In this document: piece after piece, positions 8,099 to 16,612 of the stretch
Position numbering within the stretch: the first letter of the stretch is position 1
Layout: each line of letters starts with the position of its first letter
Assembly: GCF_014207595.1 (NCBI RefSeq)
Contig: NZ_JACHGY010000001.1
Span: 620,001 to 684,000, forward strand
DNA from: Algisphaera agarilytica
GTDB taxonomy: Bacteria; Planctomycetota; Phycisphaerae; Phycisphaerales; Phycisphaeraceae
Direction of reading: 5' to 3'
Length of the DNA stretch: 64,000 nt
Position numbers and translations under genes: made by a program
The notes under the pieces: model-generated
What the model saw: the letters and a program-made list of their open reading frames with translations, nothing else
The model's database searches: none
What the model was told of the DNA's origin: nothing

Positions 8099-8689
8099 AT
8101 GCAAGACGTCGACGAACCAGCCCTGATCCAGCGGGTCCAGCAAGGCGACCGGGCTGCGCTGGGCGACCTGCTGCGGGGCCACCAGCGTCGGCTGTACAAC
8201 GTCTGCTACCGCATGGTCAGCCACCCCGACGACGCGGCCGAGCTGACCCAGGACGTGTTGCTGAAGGTGGTGGAGAAGATCGACGAGTTCCGCTGGGACG
8301 CGAAGCTGACCACCTGGATGACGCGGATCGCGATGAACGCCTCGATCTCGCATCTGCGTAAGCGCAAGCTCCGCCAGACCGTGTCGCTGAGCCAGCCCAC
8401 GGGGGGCGACGACGACGGCCGGCTGACCCTGGCGGGCGGGCTGACCGATGAGCGGGAACCCGGGCCGGAGGTGTGCGTCCAACAACACGAGATGCTGGAC
8501 GACCTGCAACGCGCGATCGCCGGGCTGGAGGAAGACCAGCGGGCGGTGCTGGTGCTGCGGGACGTCGAAGAGCTGGACTACCTGCAGATCGCCCAGACGC
8601 TGGACCTGCCGGTGGGCACGGTGAAGAGCCGGTTGTTCCGGGCCCGCCTGGCGCTCCGCGAAAAACTCAACCCGACCCCAACCGCTTAG
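8099..8689 (+). CDS. ECF-type RNA polymerase sigma factor
   Basis: This 196-residue sigma-70 family protein has only regions 2 and 4. Region 2 spans about residues 25-90, with the core-binding stretch DDAAELTQDVLLKV (44-57) and a DNA-melting segment ending in LTTWMTRIAMNASISHLRK. Region 4 (about 135-190) has a helix-turn-helix, LDYLQIAQTLDLPVGTVKSR. The ATG at 8099 gives the usual N-terminus; an upstream in-frame ATG at 8036 would overlap the purB leader. The gene for its probable anti-sigma factor starts 35 bases after its stop. An envelope-stress or cell-surface role is typical but not shown here. Confidence 0.92.
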   Translation: MQDVDEPALIQRVQQGDRAALGDLLRGHQRRLYNVCYRMVSHPDDAAELTQDVLLKVVEKIDEFRWDAKLTTWMTRIAMNASISHLRKRKLRQTVSLSQPTGGDDDGRLTLAGGLTDEREPGPEVCVQQHEMLDDLQRAIAGLEEDQRAVLVLRDVEELDYLQIAQTLDLPVGTVKSRLFRARLALREKLNPTPTA

Positions 8690-8724
8690 CATGGACCTGG
8701 AACCCCACGACTCGAACTGACCCC

Positions 8725-10245
8725 ATGGACGACCGCTACGGCCCCAACCTGATCCTCGCCTACGTCGAAGACGAACTCGTCGCCGCCGACCGCGCACGCG
8801 TCGACGCGATGCTCGCGGAGGACCCGGCGTTGGCGGCGCTGGTGGCGGACATGCAGCGCAACCGCGAGGCGTTGCGCGGGGCCGCGCCGCTCGAGCCGAC
8901 GGCCGACCTTGCCGAGGGAGCGATCGCGGCGATCGAGCGTCAGCTGCTGCTCGAAGACACCTCACCCGAAGCAAGCCCACCGCCCCCGGCCCCGAAGCGT
9001 TTCCACATCGCGCAGTACCTCACCTACGGCGGGATCGCGGCGGTCCTGGCGATCACCGCGACGGCGGTGTTCCAGTCGCTGCAGAGCGACGAGCAGCCGA
9101 TGTCGACGGTGGCGATGAGCGAAGCGCCCACGCCGGGCCAGAGCCTGGCCGAAGCGACGCTCGAAGCGCAGCGTAAAGCGATGCGTGAGTTTGAAGCCGA
9201 AGTCCCTGCGAAGGAATCCGAAGCCCTCGCCGCCGAATCGGCCCCGCCGGTCGAGGAAGCCTTGGCCGCGGCCGAGCTGGCAGACCGCGACAGCGCACGC
9301 TTGGCAGACCGGCGCGACTCGCGCTCGGCGTCCGGCGGCGCCGGGTTTGGCGGCAACGTTGACGCCGCGGATGCCTACGGCGGCGGCTATGGCGGTTACG
9401 ACGACGGGTACGGCGGCCGATCCGCTGCACGTGAAGAACCCAAGCGTATCCAGGACAAGACCGCGTCGGCCGATACGCCCGAGTCCGCCACGCTGCCCCC
9501 CGCTGCGACCACGCCTCCGCCCTCGCCGACGGTGACCGCCGCCGTGGTCGAATCGGACGTGCTGGCCGAACCCGTCGATCCCGGACCAGGCAGCGGGCCC
9601 GCCCTGGCTTCCGCCGCCATCGTTTCCGAACCCGAAACCTCGCTGGCCCGCGCCGCGGCGCAGAAGCCCGATAGGCCCCCGGTCGATGAGGCGCACCTCA
9701 CGTCGCTGCAGACCCAGACCTTCGCTCAGGTGGCCGGCAACCAGATCATGCTCAACGTTTCGACCACCTCGCCGGAGCGGTCGCTGCAGCAGGTCAACGA
9801 ATGGGCGGTGAGCAACCGCATCCAGGTGACCAACCTCCCGGCCGACTTCAGTGAGGTCCCGTTGGCGGATTCCACGGAAGGCTTCTCTGAAGACGCATTC
9901 AGCATGCGACTGGAAGTGCCGGCACCCGAGACCAAGGCCCGGAAGTTCAGCGGGAAAGAGGAAACCGATTCCGACCTCGATGCTGAGCAACTCGCGGCGC
10001 AGGATGAGATACCGATGCAGCTCGGCCGACAACGCCTGACGCTGACCGCCACCACGCAGCAGGTGGATGAATTGGTCGCCGCGTTGTCCGAGACGGATGT
10101 GCATCCCGAGCCCGCGGCGGTGCCGTGGTCGTTCGCCCCGGCCTGGATGCAGTGGCAATCTATCCTGCAGCCCTCGGAGGTCGAGGTCATCATCGAGCCG
10201 ATGCCCGAGAGCGAGCCGGATGTCTTACCATTCCAGTTGCCGTAA
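8725..10245 (+). CDS. Probable anti-sigma factor with a large extracytoplasmic domain
   Basis: The 506-residue protein starts with an acidic helical segment (LILAYVEDELVAADRARV, residues 9-26), as in planctomycete anti-sigma proteins, though it lacks the zinc HxxxCxxC motif. One membrane helix follows at 98-119. Beyond it lie a long Ala/Glu-rich region, a Gly/Tyr-rich stretch (YGGGYGGYDDGYGG), a Pro-rich linker and a folded C-terminal region with two short repeated segments (LQQVNEWAVSN and TQQVDELVAALSE) that suggest a duplicated small domain. It is adjacent to the ECF sigma gene and the same way round, so regulation of that factor is inferred from context. The sensed signal is unknown. Confidence 0.75.
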   Translation: MDDRYGPNLILAYVEDELVAADRARVDAMLAEDPALAALVADMQRNREALRGAAPLEPTADLAEGAIAAIERQLLLEDTSPEASPPPPAPKRFHIAQYLTYGGIAAVLAITATAVFQSLQSDEQPMSTVAMSEAPTPGQSLAEATLEAQRKAMREFEAEVPAKESEALAAESAPPVEEALAAAELADRDSARLADRRDSRSASGGAGFGGNVDAADAYGGGYGGYDDGYGGRSAAREEPKRIQDKTASADTPESATLPPAATTPPPSPTVTAAVVESDVLAEPVDPGPGSGPALASAAIVSEPETSLARAAAQKPDRPPVDEAHLTSLQTQTFAQVAGNQIMLNVSTTSPERSLQQVNEWAVSNRIQVTNLPADFSEVPLADSTEGFSEDAFSMRLEVPAPETKARKFSGKEETDSDLDAEQLAAQDEIPMQLGRQRLTLTATTQQVDELVAALSETDVHPEPAAVPWSFAPAWMQWQSILQPSEVEVIIEPMPESEPDVLPFQLP

Positions 10246-10256
10246 AACCCACATCG

Positions 10257-10286
10257 TTTAGCGGGCGACGCGAAGCGTCCCTCGCC
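10257..10286. repeat. Half copy of a TTTAGCGGGC palindromic repeat
   Basis: TTTAGCGGGCGACGCGAAGC and the following GTCCCTCGCC match the left half of the repeat at 40463-40534. The right half of that family (CACTTCGTGCCGCCCGCTAAA type) is also part of the composite repeats at 27819 and 30219. Confidence 0.7.
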
Positions 10287-10292
10287 GGAGCA

Positions 10293-10546
10293 CTACCGCG
10301 CCGCATCACGATACGTCGTCCAAGACAGCGTCCCGTCCTCACCCACCACCACCGTCGCCGTGCCGACGCGGTCGCTCACCAGCCGCTTGATACCACGCGA
10401 CTCGATCAAGCCCGCCCAGCGATCCCGGCGCAGCCTCGCCCGGCCGCTCGACTGCAACACCAGCTCCGGGCCACCGCATCCAGCCAACGTTCGCTCGCGT
10501 CCACAAAGCTGCCGTGGTGCGGCAGGTCGGCCACATCTTTCCTATA
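10293..10546 (-). pseudogene. C-terminal remnant of comEC (competence MBL-fold domain), frameshifted
   Basis: Reading leftward from about 10540, one frame gives KDVADLPHHGSFVDASERWL, containing the PHHGS metal-binding motif of the ComEC/Rec2 beta-lactamase-like domain. The continuation of that domain (PELVLQSSGRARLRRDRW, then SDRVGTATVVVGEDGTLSW and a TAG at 10293-10295) is in another frame. The two join if one base is restored in the G-run at 10468-10470. Only about 80 residues of a protein that is normally 600-900 residues remain. Upstream of KDV there are stop codons and then the AT-rich segment. The truncation is clear; the frameshift could also be a homopolymer sequencing error. Confidence 0.75.
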
Positions 10547-10564
10547 AGAAGATCATTACGGCAT

Positions 10565-11203
10565 TTATGCGCTGGCTTCCGCAACAGCCTTGATCCGCCC
10601 GGCAACGAGTGAGCAAACAACCCCAGAAAAGAAAGCAATAAACAATAGCACTTGGACAATCCGCAGAGAACCACCGACATGCTGGACACTACCGCTTGGA
10701 TGGAGCAATACGGCCGTTGTCCTAGAGGGATCGAGTGCTCGAATCTCCACTACCGTGCCTTCACGAATAGTCGCAACATAGTTTGCGCCAGCATCAATGC
10801 CAGCATAGCGAGCTGCTTGTCCATCGATCGAAGCCATGACAAAAGAACCATCAGGATCCTCGACTCCCCCATCTACAAGCTTCGGGTTTTCGGGCAAATC
10901 TACTTGGTCAGACACATTAATAAAACCTGGTGTCGCATTAACCAGGCCGAAAGCCAGCACAAGCGCAACGGAAAAAACGGAAATCCAAAAACACGTAGTG
11001 ATGATAATTCTTCGATAAAAGTAGTCAGTACACACGTCACGATTTTTTTCGTGATCGGCTACTTTTTTTATTTCGCCGTTTCTGGGCATGTAGCCTAAAG
11101 TGCGTGCACCAAGCAGCTTGGTTGCCGCTCGAACTTCCTTCTGAGCCCCTAACCTAATTAATAGCGCGACTATTCCTGCAAATGTAAAAGTAACCGCTGT
11201 CAA
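10565..11203 (-). CDS. Membrane protein of unknown function coupled to the SSS permease
   Basis: The 212-residue protein has a membrane helix near the N-terminus (VTFTFAGIVALLIRLGA), a second at about 66-88 (IIITTCFWISVFSVALVL) and a third near the C-terminus (VQVLLFIAFFSGVVCSLVAG). Between helices two and three lies a roughly 90-residue extracytoplasmic domain. I know no family for it. It starts at a TTG that overlaps the permease stop (TTGA, 11200-11203), so its translation should depend on the permease. This suggests a permease partner or accessory subunit. Base composition matches the permease and not the surroundings. Confidence 0.72.
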   Translation of the reverse strand: MTAVTFTFAGIVALLIRLGAQKEVRAATKLLGARTLGYMPRNGEIKKVADHEKNRDVCTDYFYRRIIITTCFWISVFSVALVLAFGLVNATPGFINVSDQVDLPENPKLVDGGVEDPDGSFVMASIDGQAARYAGIDAGANYVATIREGTVVEIRALDPSRTTAVLLHPSGSVQHVGGSLRIVQVLLFIAFFSGVVCSLVAGRIKAVAEASA

Positions 11204-12708
11204 CTTTGCTGCCCCGCTTCCAGTGCGGACAAATTCTCTGTGCCCTTAGTAATATGAGCGGCAAGCACGCCTAGCGTAGAAACAGCCACTGCGATAAATG
11301 TCGCGATTTCCTGAGACATCTCTTGCGGCAGGTATCCTTGGGCCTTCAGCAAGGTTGATCCCATCAATATCAACCAAGCTAGGCACATGGCAACAGCGTT
11401 TAGGGAATCGCCCAAAACACTGAGTGATCTACTCGACGCACCTCGTATGTGCCCAACAATTGCGTAAAGCATCTGTGGTGCAGTAATGGTTAGCTGTCCA
11501 AAAATCGCATAAACCAATGGCATAAACCAACTGCCCAGGTCGGCCTGTGCTACGAAAAACACAGCCCCCAATAAGATGACAATGACAATCATAGAAACTA
11601 GAAAACGCTTCCTAAGCACCTGTTCATCAGTACTTTGAAAAGTTTTACCAGAAAGCAGCTTATCCGACACCGCAAACTGTAGCGCAATCATTGCAGTGTC
11701 AGCTGTGGAAAAGAGTGCAGAAGCAAACCCGATAAAAATAATGGGATACAAGATGCCTTCAGATGTCTCTGGCCCTGTCCGAAGTGTATCGAACAATTGT
11801 GTCAAATCGCCAAACTCGTAGCCTTTGGCCAGGAGGCCAGCGAAACACAACACTGGTAGAAACCAAATAATAAGGAATGATGGCGAGGATCGGATTAGTC
11901 CAGACATCGCCTCCCTTACCGAACTGGTAGAAGCCAGTCGCTGCCATGAGGAAAGTTGCGTAAAGGGCAGAGTAAAATTAAGCAGGATAATCCACGCATA
12001 AAATACGATAAGCGTGCCGGCAGAAGCCGAGAATGAGCCAAATGCAGGCGGTTCGGTATCACTAGTTGTAGGTGGCAATGTAAATACGAAAATTGCTAGA
12101 GCAATTACGGATGCCAGCATGAGCCGCAGCTGCCATGCATCAGTTTGGAAGACCACACGCATTCCGCCGACACGAACATAGGCAATTACAACAGAGCCAA
12201 GCAATACGAACGCTAGCAGCCCTGCCCAACCCGACACGCCATCGTCACCCGCGAAGTAATAAGTGAGAATCACCGAGCCGATGTAGAGTTCAACAAAAAG
12301 GATGATTAAAAACGCCATAACCGTTAGTAAGGCGATAACAAATGACGTAAATCGTGCTCCGGTGTAGTCGTGCCAGAATTGAGCGTTGGTGGATAAGGAG
12401 TTCGTACTGATTCTCGTACGTCCTACCAATTTTATAAATAGTATTTGACCCGCATAGTATGTGATCCCACATAACAACAGCGTCCAACCATAATAGGAAA
12501 CCGTGCCGAGAAAAAATAGAATTACTGTCGCCAATGATGTGCTAGCGGCAACCATTGAAGGACCGTAGTCCTTTTTTGTGGCTGTCCGGTCAGCGAGAAG
12601 GTAGCTGGATACTGTTAGGCGGTTTGATGCCGCAGAACGAGCTAAAAGAAAGAACACAATAGCTGAAGCAGCCAGTCCTGTAAGGGCAAGATAATCGCCA
12701 AACCCCAT
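11200..12708 (-). CDS. Sodium:solute symporter (SSS/SLC5)-family-like permease
   Basis: The 502-residue protein has about 13 membrane helices. It shows SSS-fold features: an early helix with DYGPSMVAASTSLATVILFF, the break in helix 1 followed by YYGWTLLL, and ALFSTADTAMIALQFAVSD around residues 315-335, which corresponds to the Na2-site helix (STxDS/T) of SSS transporters. Substrate cannot be inferred. SSS modules also occur as sensory parts of histidine kinases, but no kinase is attached here. The gene is AT-rich compared with neighbours and leads a two-gene unit with the membrane protein that overlaps its stop codon. Confidence 0.8.
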   Translation of the reverse strand: MGFGDYLALTGLAASAIVFFLLARSAASNRLTVSSYLLADRTATKKDYGPSMVAASTSLATVILFFLGTVSYYGWTLLLCGITYYAGQILFIKLVGRTRISTNSLSTNAQFWHDYTGARFTSFVIALLTVMAFLIILFVELYIGSVILTYYFAGDDGVSGWAGLLAFVLLGSVVIAYVRVGGMRVVFQTDAWQLRLMLASVIALAIFVFTLPPTTSDTEPPAFGSFSASAGTLIVFYAWIILLNFTLPFTQLSSWQRLASTSSVREAMSGLIRSSPSFLIIWFLPVLCFAGLLAKGYEFGDLTQLFDTLRTGPETSEGILYPIIFIGFASALFSTADTAMIALQFAVSDKLLSGKTFQSTDEQVLRKRFLVSMIVIVILLGAVFFVAQADLGSWFMPLVYAIFGQLTITAPQMLYAIVGHIRGASSRSLSVLGDSLNAVAMCLAWLILMGSTLLKAQGYLPQEMSQEIATFIAVAVSTLGVLAAHITKGTENLSALEAGQQS

Positions 12709-12820
12709 ATCAATCGTCCAATCGCGAAGTAGCCGGAAAAAGAAAAGAAGTCACAGAAGTATGATAATTAACATGTGTTATAAGTGAAAGGCTTGACCGA
12801 GTCCACTCAAGCCAGCCTTC

Positions 12821-13081
12821 CTATACTACGGCCACCACCCCCCAAACCTGAAACCAAGGCCACTTGCCCGCGCGACGCGCACGCCACATGCCCCACAACC
12901 CCAAACCCACTACTGCCCACCAGAGCGCAAAACTCCCCAGCACCGTGGACGCGAGGATGCCGACGATCAATCCCAGCGCCGCGAGCTTCGGCCACCGCGG
13001 TTCTGGCCAACCCGGAAAGTCTTGTTGTGTGTGCGGCTCGGCGGGGGCGACGCTCACGGCGTCGGCGATGTCTCCGACCAC
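12821..13081 (-). CDS. Small membrane protein overlapping the DUF4159 gene
   Basis: An 86-codon frame opens at a GTG (13081), 28 bases inside the end of the DUF4159-protein gene, in the same direction. The product has a Pro-rich start, then two close hydrophobic helices (LAALGLIVGILASTVLGSFA and LWWAVVGLGLWGMW) with a basic RARRAGK segment after them. The overlap, direction and plausible helices support a real gene coupled to the one upstream. The unusual start codon and lack of a known family keep confidence moderate. Confidence 0.5.
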   Translation of the reverse strand: MVGDIADAVSVAPAEPHTQQDFPGWPEPRWPKLAALGLIVGILASTVLGSFALWWAVVGLGLWGMWRARRAGKWPWFQVWGVVAVV

Positions 13082-15315
13082 AAGAGGATGTTGGTCATGA
13101 GCGGCCGGGCCGACTCGCTGGCGTAGCCGTTGATGCGGTAGTGCCGGCTGCCCAGCACGCCCAGCGACAGGTCGCGTGGCGAGATGAGGACCGCGGGCCG
13201 ATCGCCCACGAAGACCGCGGCGAGGCTGGGCCCCTTGCCGGGGCTGCCCTGGAGCTGGGTGTAGCCGCGGTAAGTGACGCGCGAGTTGTCCGCCCCGCCG
13301 TCGAGGCCTTCGCCGGTGATGATCGGGTGGCTGTCGTCGAGCCAGCGCCGCTTGCCGTCGAGTACCCTGGCGAACTGATCGGCCGCGTGGTCGGCAAACT
13401 CGCCGAGCCCGCCCACGGTTTCGACCAGCAGCGTGCCGCCCGACTCGACGTGGCGTTTCACCGCCGCCAACTGCTCTTCGGTGAACTCCACTTTCTCGGT
13501 CCCCGTGAGGTGGACCAACGCCGGAGCGGACTCGCTTTCGTCGTCCGACATCGCGTCCGCCCCCAGCGAGTCGAGGGCCGCCACGGTGATCTCGAGCTCT
13601 TTGCCCGAACGGTTGAACAACGTGGTTTGGGCGACTTCGAGGGCCAACGGCTCGGCGTCCCAGTTGCCGTCGTAGCTGGCGCGGACCACGCTGATCGTGC
13701 CCGAGGGCGACTGTTTTTCATCACGCACGGGCAGCGGCGGCTCGAGGCGGTTGCGGAGTTGGCCGCGGTCGGTCAGCGCCGCGTACACGTTGGTCATAAG
13801 CTGCCATTCCTTGCCGCGCCCCGCTTCCTTGGCCTGGAAGATCTTGCCCCAGTCGCCCCGCGGCAGAACCACCAGATCGCGTGCGCCGTTGCCGAGCGTG
13901 CGGAACGACGGCGTGCCGTGCACCTGCGAAATTAGCGACTGGAAGGGATGGTCCTTTCCCGCGGATTCAAACTTGTAGCGGGGATACATCTCCTTCACCA
14001 ACGCCTCGACCGATCGGCGAAACCTCGTGCCCCGGCCCTCGATGTTGATCATCAGCGTGCCGCCGAGGTCGAGGTAGCGTTTGAGGTTGGCCTGTTGCTC
14101 GGGGGTGAGCTCGGCCGAGTCGCCACCCGACCAGTACAGCAGCGGCGCCCGGAGCCACTGCTCGGGGTCATCGTCGATCGAAACCATCTGCCAGTTCAGC
14201 TCGGCCTCGCGCTGGTCCGAGAGGAACTGGGTGAGGAAGTACAGGTCGTTCGGCCGGTTGTTCGAGGCGTGCTGCGGCACCTGCAGCTTGCTGGCCCACA
14301 CCGGCACCCGGCCGCGGGCGAGGAACGACAACGCAAACGCGGTGTCGATCCGGCTGGACACCTCGGCACTCGACGCACGGCGAACGGTGCCCTTGCCGTC
14401 CTCTTCTTCAAGGATGAACTTGGCCCCGGCGGCGAACCAGTCTCGGCCGTTGAGGGTGGAGATGCCGTTGGCCAGGGCGAGACGCTCGATTCCATACAGA
14501 TAGTAGAAGCGGTATCGGGTTTTGAGCCCCGGGTTGACCTCGGGGTCGTAGCGTTGGTCGAGCCAATCGACACCGCGTTGCAAAGCCTCGGCGAGGCGCT
14601 GGTCCTGCTCATCGAGGTCGCGGGTGAGTTGTTGTTGGGCGATCTGGAGGATGGCGATCCCGGCGGCGGTCATCGAGCCGGTGGATGCCCCGTTGCCGCG
14701 CCCCGAGCGGTCGTTGTAGCCCCAGCCGCCGTCGGTGTTTTGGTCGGCGAAGATGTGCTCACCGATGTCCTGCCACAGATCGTCGTCGACCTTGCCGCCG
14801 CGCTTGGCGTGTTCCCATATGCCCAGCATGCCGTACTGGGTGAGGGAGTTGGACCAGATCGGGTTGTCGGATTGGTAGTGGAACCGGCCCTCGTGGACCG
14901 CGGATTCGAGGTACTTCGCTTCTTCCTTGAGCAGCGGCAGGTAGTCGTCGGGCATCCGCGCCCAGATGTGGGCCCGCATCGACGCGAGGTAGGTCGACCA
15001 GGTGCGGTTGGCTTTGAGATATTCGATGGCCTTGGCGATGCGCGGGTCCTGGTGGCTCTCGCCGCTGAGCATCAGGGCGTAGGTGATCAGCGCGGTCTCG
15101 CCGGTGGCGTGGTAGGACTGGTTCTTGAGCTCGCTCCAACGCGGGTCGTCGAAGCTGCCGGTCTCGGGGTCCTGCAGGTCATAGAGCCAGGCCCGCATCC
15201 GGTCGAGCGCTTCGGACACCTCGGCGTCGGTCTGCGCGGCGGCGGGCAGCGCGGCGAAGACACACCACATCGCCAGGGGCAACGCGAGCAGCCTGGGCAG
15301 ACGACGTCTTGGCAT
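13054..15315 (-). CDS. Exported DUF4159 / alpha-alpha-toroid protein
   Basis: The 753-residue protein has a signal peptide (cleavage near AAAQT, residue 28). An alpha/alpha-toroid region of about 300 residues follows, with prenyltransferase/squalene-cyclase-type repeats (DGGWGYND near 200, GVDWL). Around residue 355 the DUF4159 domain begins (DLYFLTQFLSD, then APLLYWSGGD). Its core GGTLMINIEG (about 415) is echoed near residue 625 by GGTLLVETVGG, so the glutamine-amidotransferase-like core appears twice. Planctomycetes carry several such proteins, often near MoxR/DUF58 clusters, which are absent here. Function is unknown. An 86-codon membrane-protein frame overlaps its 3' end. Confidence 0.85.
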   Translation of the reverse strand: MPRRRLPRLLALPLAMWCVFAALPAAAQTDAEVSEALDRMRAWLYDLQDPETGSFDDPRWSELKNQSYHATGETALITYALMLSGESHQDPRIAKAIEYLKANRTWSTYLASMRAHIWARMPDDYLPLLKEEAKYLESAVHEGRFHYQSDNPIWSNSLTQYGMLGIWEHAKRGGKVDDDLWQDIGEHIFADQNTDGGWGYNDRSGRGNGASTGSMTAAGIAILQIAQQQLTRDLDEQDQRLAEALQRGVDWLDQRYDPEVNPGLKTRYRFYYLYGIERLALANGISTLNGRDWFAAGAKFILEEEDGKGTVRRASSAEVSSRIDTAFALSFLARGRVPVWASKLQVPQHASNNRPNDLYFLTQFLSDQREAELNWQMVSIDDDPEQWLRAPLLYWSGGDSAELTPEQQANLKRYLDLGGTLMINIEGRGTRFRRSVEALVKEMYPRYKFESAGKDHPFQSLISQVHGTPSFRTLGNGARDLVVLPRGDWGKIFQAKEAGRGKEWQLMTNVYAALTDRGQLRNRLEPPLPVRDEKQSPSGTISVVRASYDGNWDAEPLALEVAQTTLFNRSGKELEITVAALDSLGADAMSDDESESAPALVHLTGTEKVEFTEEQLAAVKRHVESGGTLLVETVGGLGEFADHAADQFARVLDGKRRWLDDSHPIITGEGLDGGADNSRVTYRGYTQLQGSPGKGPSLAAVFVGDRPAVLISPRDLSLGVLGSRHYRINGYASESARPLMTNILLWSETSPTP

Positions 15316-15394
15316 GGTGAGGGGTGCTCCGGTCGGCCGTGCCGGGGCTTGGCAGCCACTCCCGGCGGGATGCGTTCAGCGAGACCCCAAGAGT

Positions 15395-16264
15395 TTACGC
15401 GTTCACATCGGCCTTCGGGGCGGTGGCGGCACGCTGACGCTGGATCTGGGCCCCGGCGATCTGGAGGCGGTCGATGATCTGGCCCATGTTCTGGGGGCGT
15501 TCGTCGACCTTTCGCTCGATGCTGTCCATGACCAGGCTCGACAGGGCCGGGGCGATCTCGGGATTGATCTCGATCGGGGGCGTGGCCCGCTTGACGTTGT
15601 CGCTCTTGCTGGAGGAGATGCTGCCCTTCTGCTTCTTGTGCATCATCGTCGGGATGTGCTGGCCCGTGAGGATCCAGTAGAAGGTGGCCCCGAGGTTGAA
15701 CACATCGGTGCGTTCGGTGATGGCCTCGCGCTTGACCTGCTCGGGGGCGATGTAGTCGGGGGTGCCCTGGATACGGTGCTTGATCGTCCCGGACTTACAG
15801 CTCTGGCCGAAGTCGATAAGCTTCACGCCCTCTTTCTGGGTGATCATGATGTTGTTGGGCTTGATGTCGGCGTGGACAAAACCCGCCTGATGCATCGCCT
15901 GGAGGCCCTCGGCCGCCTGGTAGTAGATCTGACAGACCTGAAGCAGGTCGGTGGGCCGATGCTGCTCGAGCGTCTTGCCGTTGACCATCTCCATGAGCAC
16001 CAGCACCTCGCTGACGCGGATGACGTTGCGCTGCTTGATGACCTTGATGCTTTTGCGGACCCGGGGGTGATCGATCTTGCTGGCCACATCGTGCTCGGCC
16101 AGGGCCTGATCGATGAATCGCTGTTGGCTGGGACCTTCCTTAATCACGCGCTTAAGCACCATGATCTGGCCGGTCTTGTCGCGGACCTCGTAAATCGTGC
16201 TGTGCGCACCTTCGCCGAGCGTTGAAACGACGTCGTAGCCCGCGATTTGGTGAAAATCGGCCAT
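15395..16264 (-). CDS. Serine/threonine protein kinase (Hanks type)
   Basis: The 289-residue cytoplasmic kinase has the glycine loop GEGAHSTIY (17-25), the ATP-anchoring lysine in MVLKRV (Lys38 or 39), the catalytic loop HADIKPNN (131-138), DFGQS (151-155) and APE (173-175). The arginine of the usual HRD motif is alanine, so it is a non-RD kinase and probably does not need activation-loop phosphorylation. No transmembrane or sensor domain follows; only a short Ala/Gln-rich tail remains. I took the ATG at 16264. A start 11 codons upstream lacks support. Target unknown. Confidence 0.92.
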   Translation of the reverse strand: MADFHQIAGYDVVSTLGEGAHSTIYEVRDKTGQIMVLKRVIKEGPSQQRFIDQALAEHDVASKIDHPRVRKSIKVIKQRNVIRVSEVLVLMEMVNGKTLEQHRPTDLLQVCQIYYQAAEGLQAMHQAGFVHADIKPNNIMITQKEGVKLIDFGQSCKSGTIKHRIQGTPDYIAPEQVKREAITERTDVFNLGATFYWILTGQHIPTMMHKKQKGSISSSKSDNVKRATPPIEINPEIAPALSSLVMDSIERKVDERPQNMGQIIDRLQIAGAQIQRQRAATAPKADVNA

Positions 16265-16612
16265 GCCGGATCTCGATTCCCTTAGCTCAAAACACAAAGC
16301 GATAACATCGGGCGACCGACAGACGCTGTAGCGAGTTCCGAGCTGTCTCTAACCAATAAACGAATAACGTATCCTTACACAATAGACGCTGTTCTTCCTA
16401 CAAACAAGCCTACTGAAACCCGAATCCCTTATCCGAGAAAACCTTAAACCCTGTCCCCACCTATGCTAAAACACCTTTATCGCGGAATTATTGCATCCGC
16501 TGGGACAAAACTACCCATATTCAAAATCTGATCAAAACACCCCAGGGGTTGGGGGTTTGGCGGGCCCGGAACTCCGGAAGTTTATCACATCTTTAGCGGC
16601 AAGCCAGCGTTT
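16265..16612. other. AT-rich intergenic region, no gene seen
   Basis: About 350 bp between two - strand genes, more AT-rich than the flanks. It should hold the kinase promoter, but no strong box pair stands out. Near 16542-16557 it contains a short GGGGTTGGGGGTTTGG run resembling the G-rich repeat at 2621. Confidence 0.5.

Larger units (their letters stand above)
10547..12790. other. AT-rich segment, probably acquired by horizontal transfer
   Basis: Between the comEC remnant and the DUF4159 gene cluster the base composition changes abruptly to visibly AT-rich, with A/T runs and codons ending in A or T that neighbouring genes avoid. It holds one coupled two-gene unit on the - strand. I found no integrase, insertion sequence or obvious direct repeat at its edges (near 10546-10564 and 12780-12790). 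Confidence 0.7.

Noticed and set aside
7949-8980. Upstream extension of purB to 8980
   Set aside because: It is antisense to the sigma and anti-sigma genes. PurB homology starts at 7948.
12784-13935. 383-codon frame on the + strand near the DUF4159 gene
   Set aside because: It is Arg/Pro-rich shadow sequence antisense to a gene with a signal peptide and recognisable domains.
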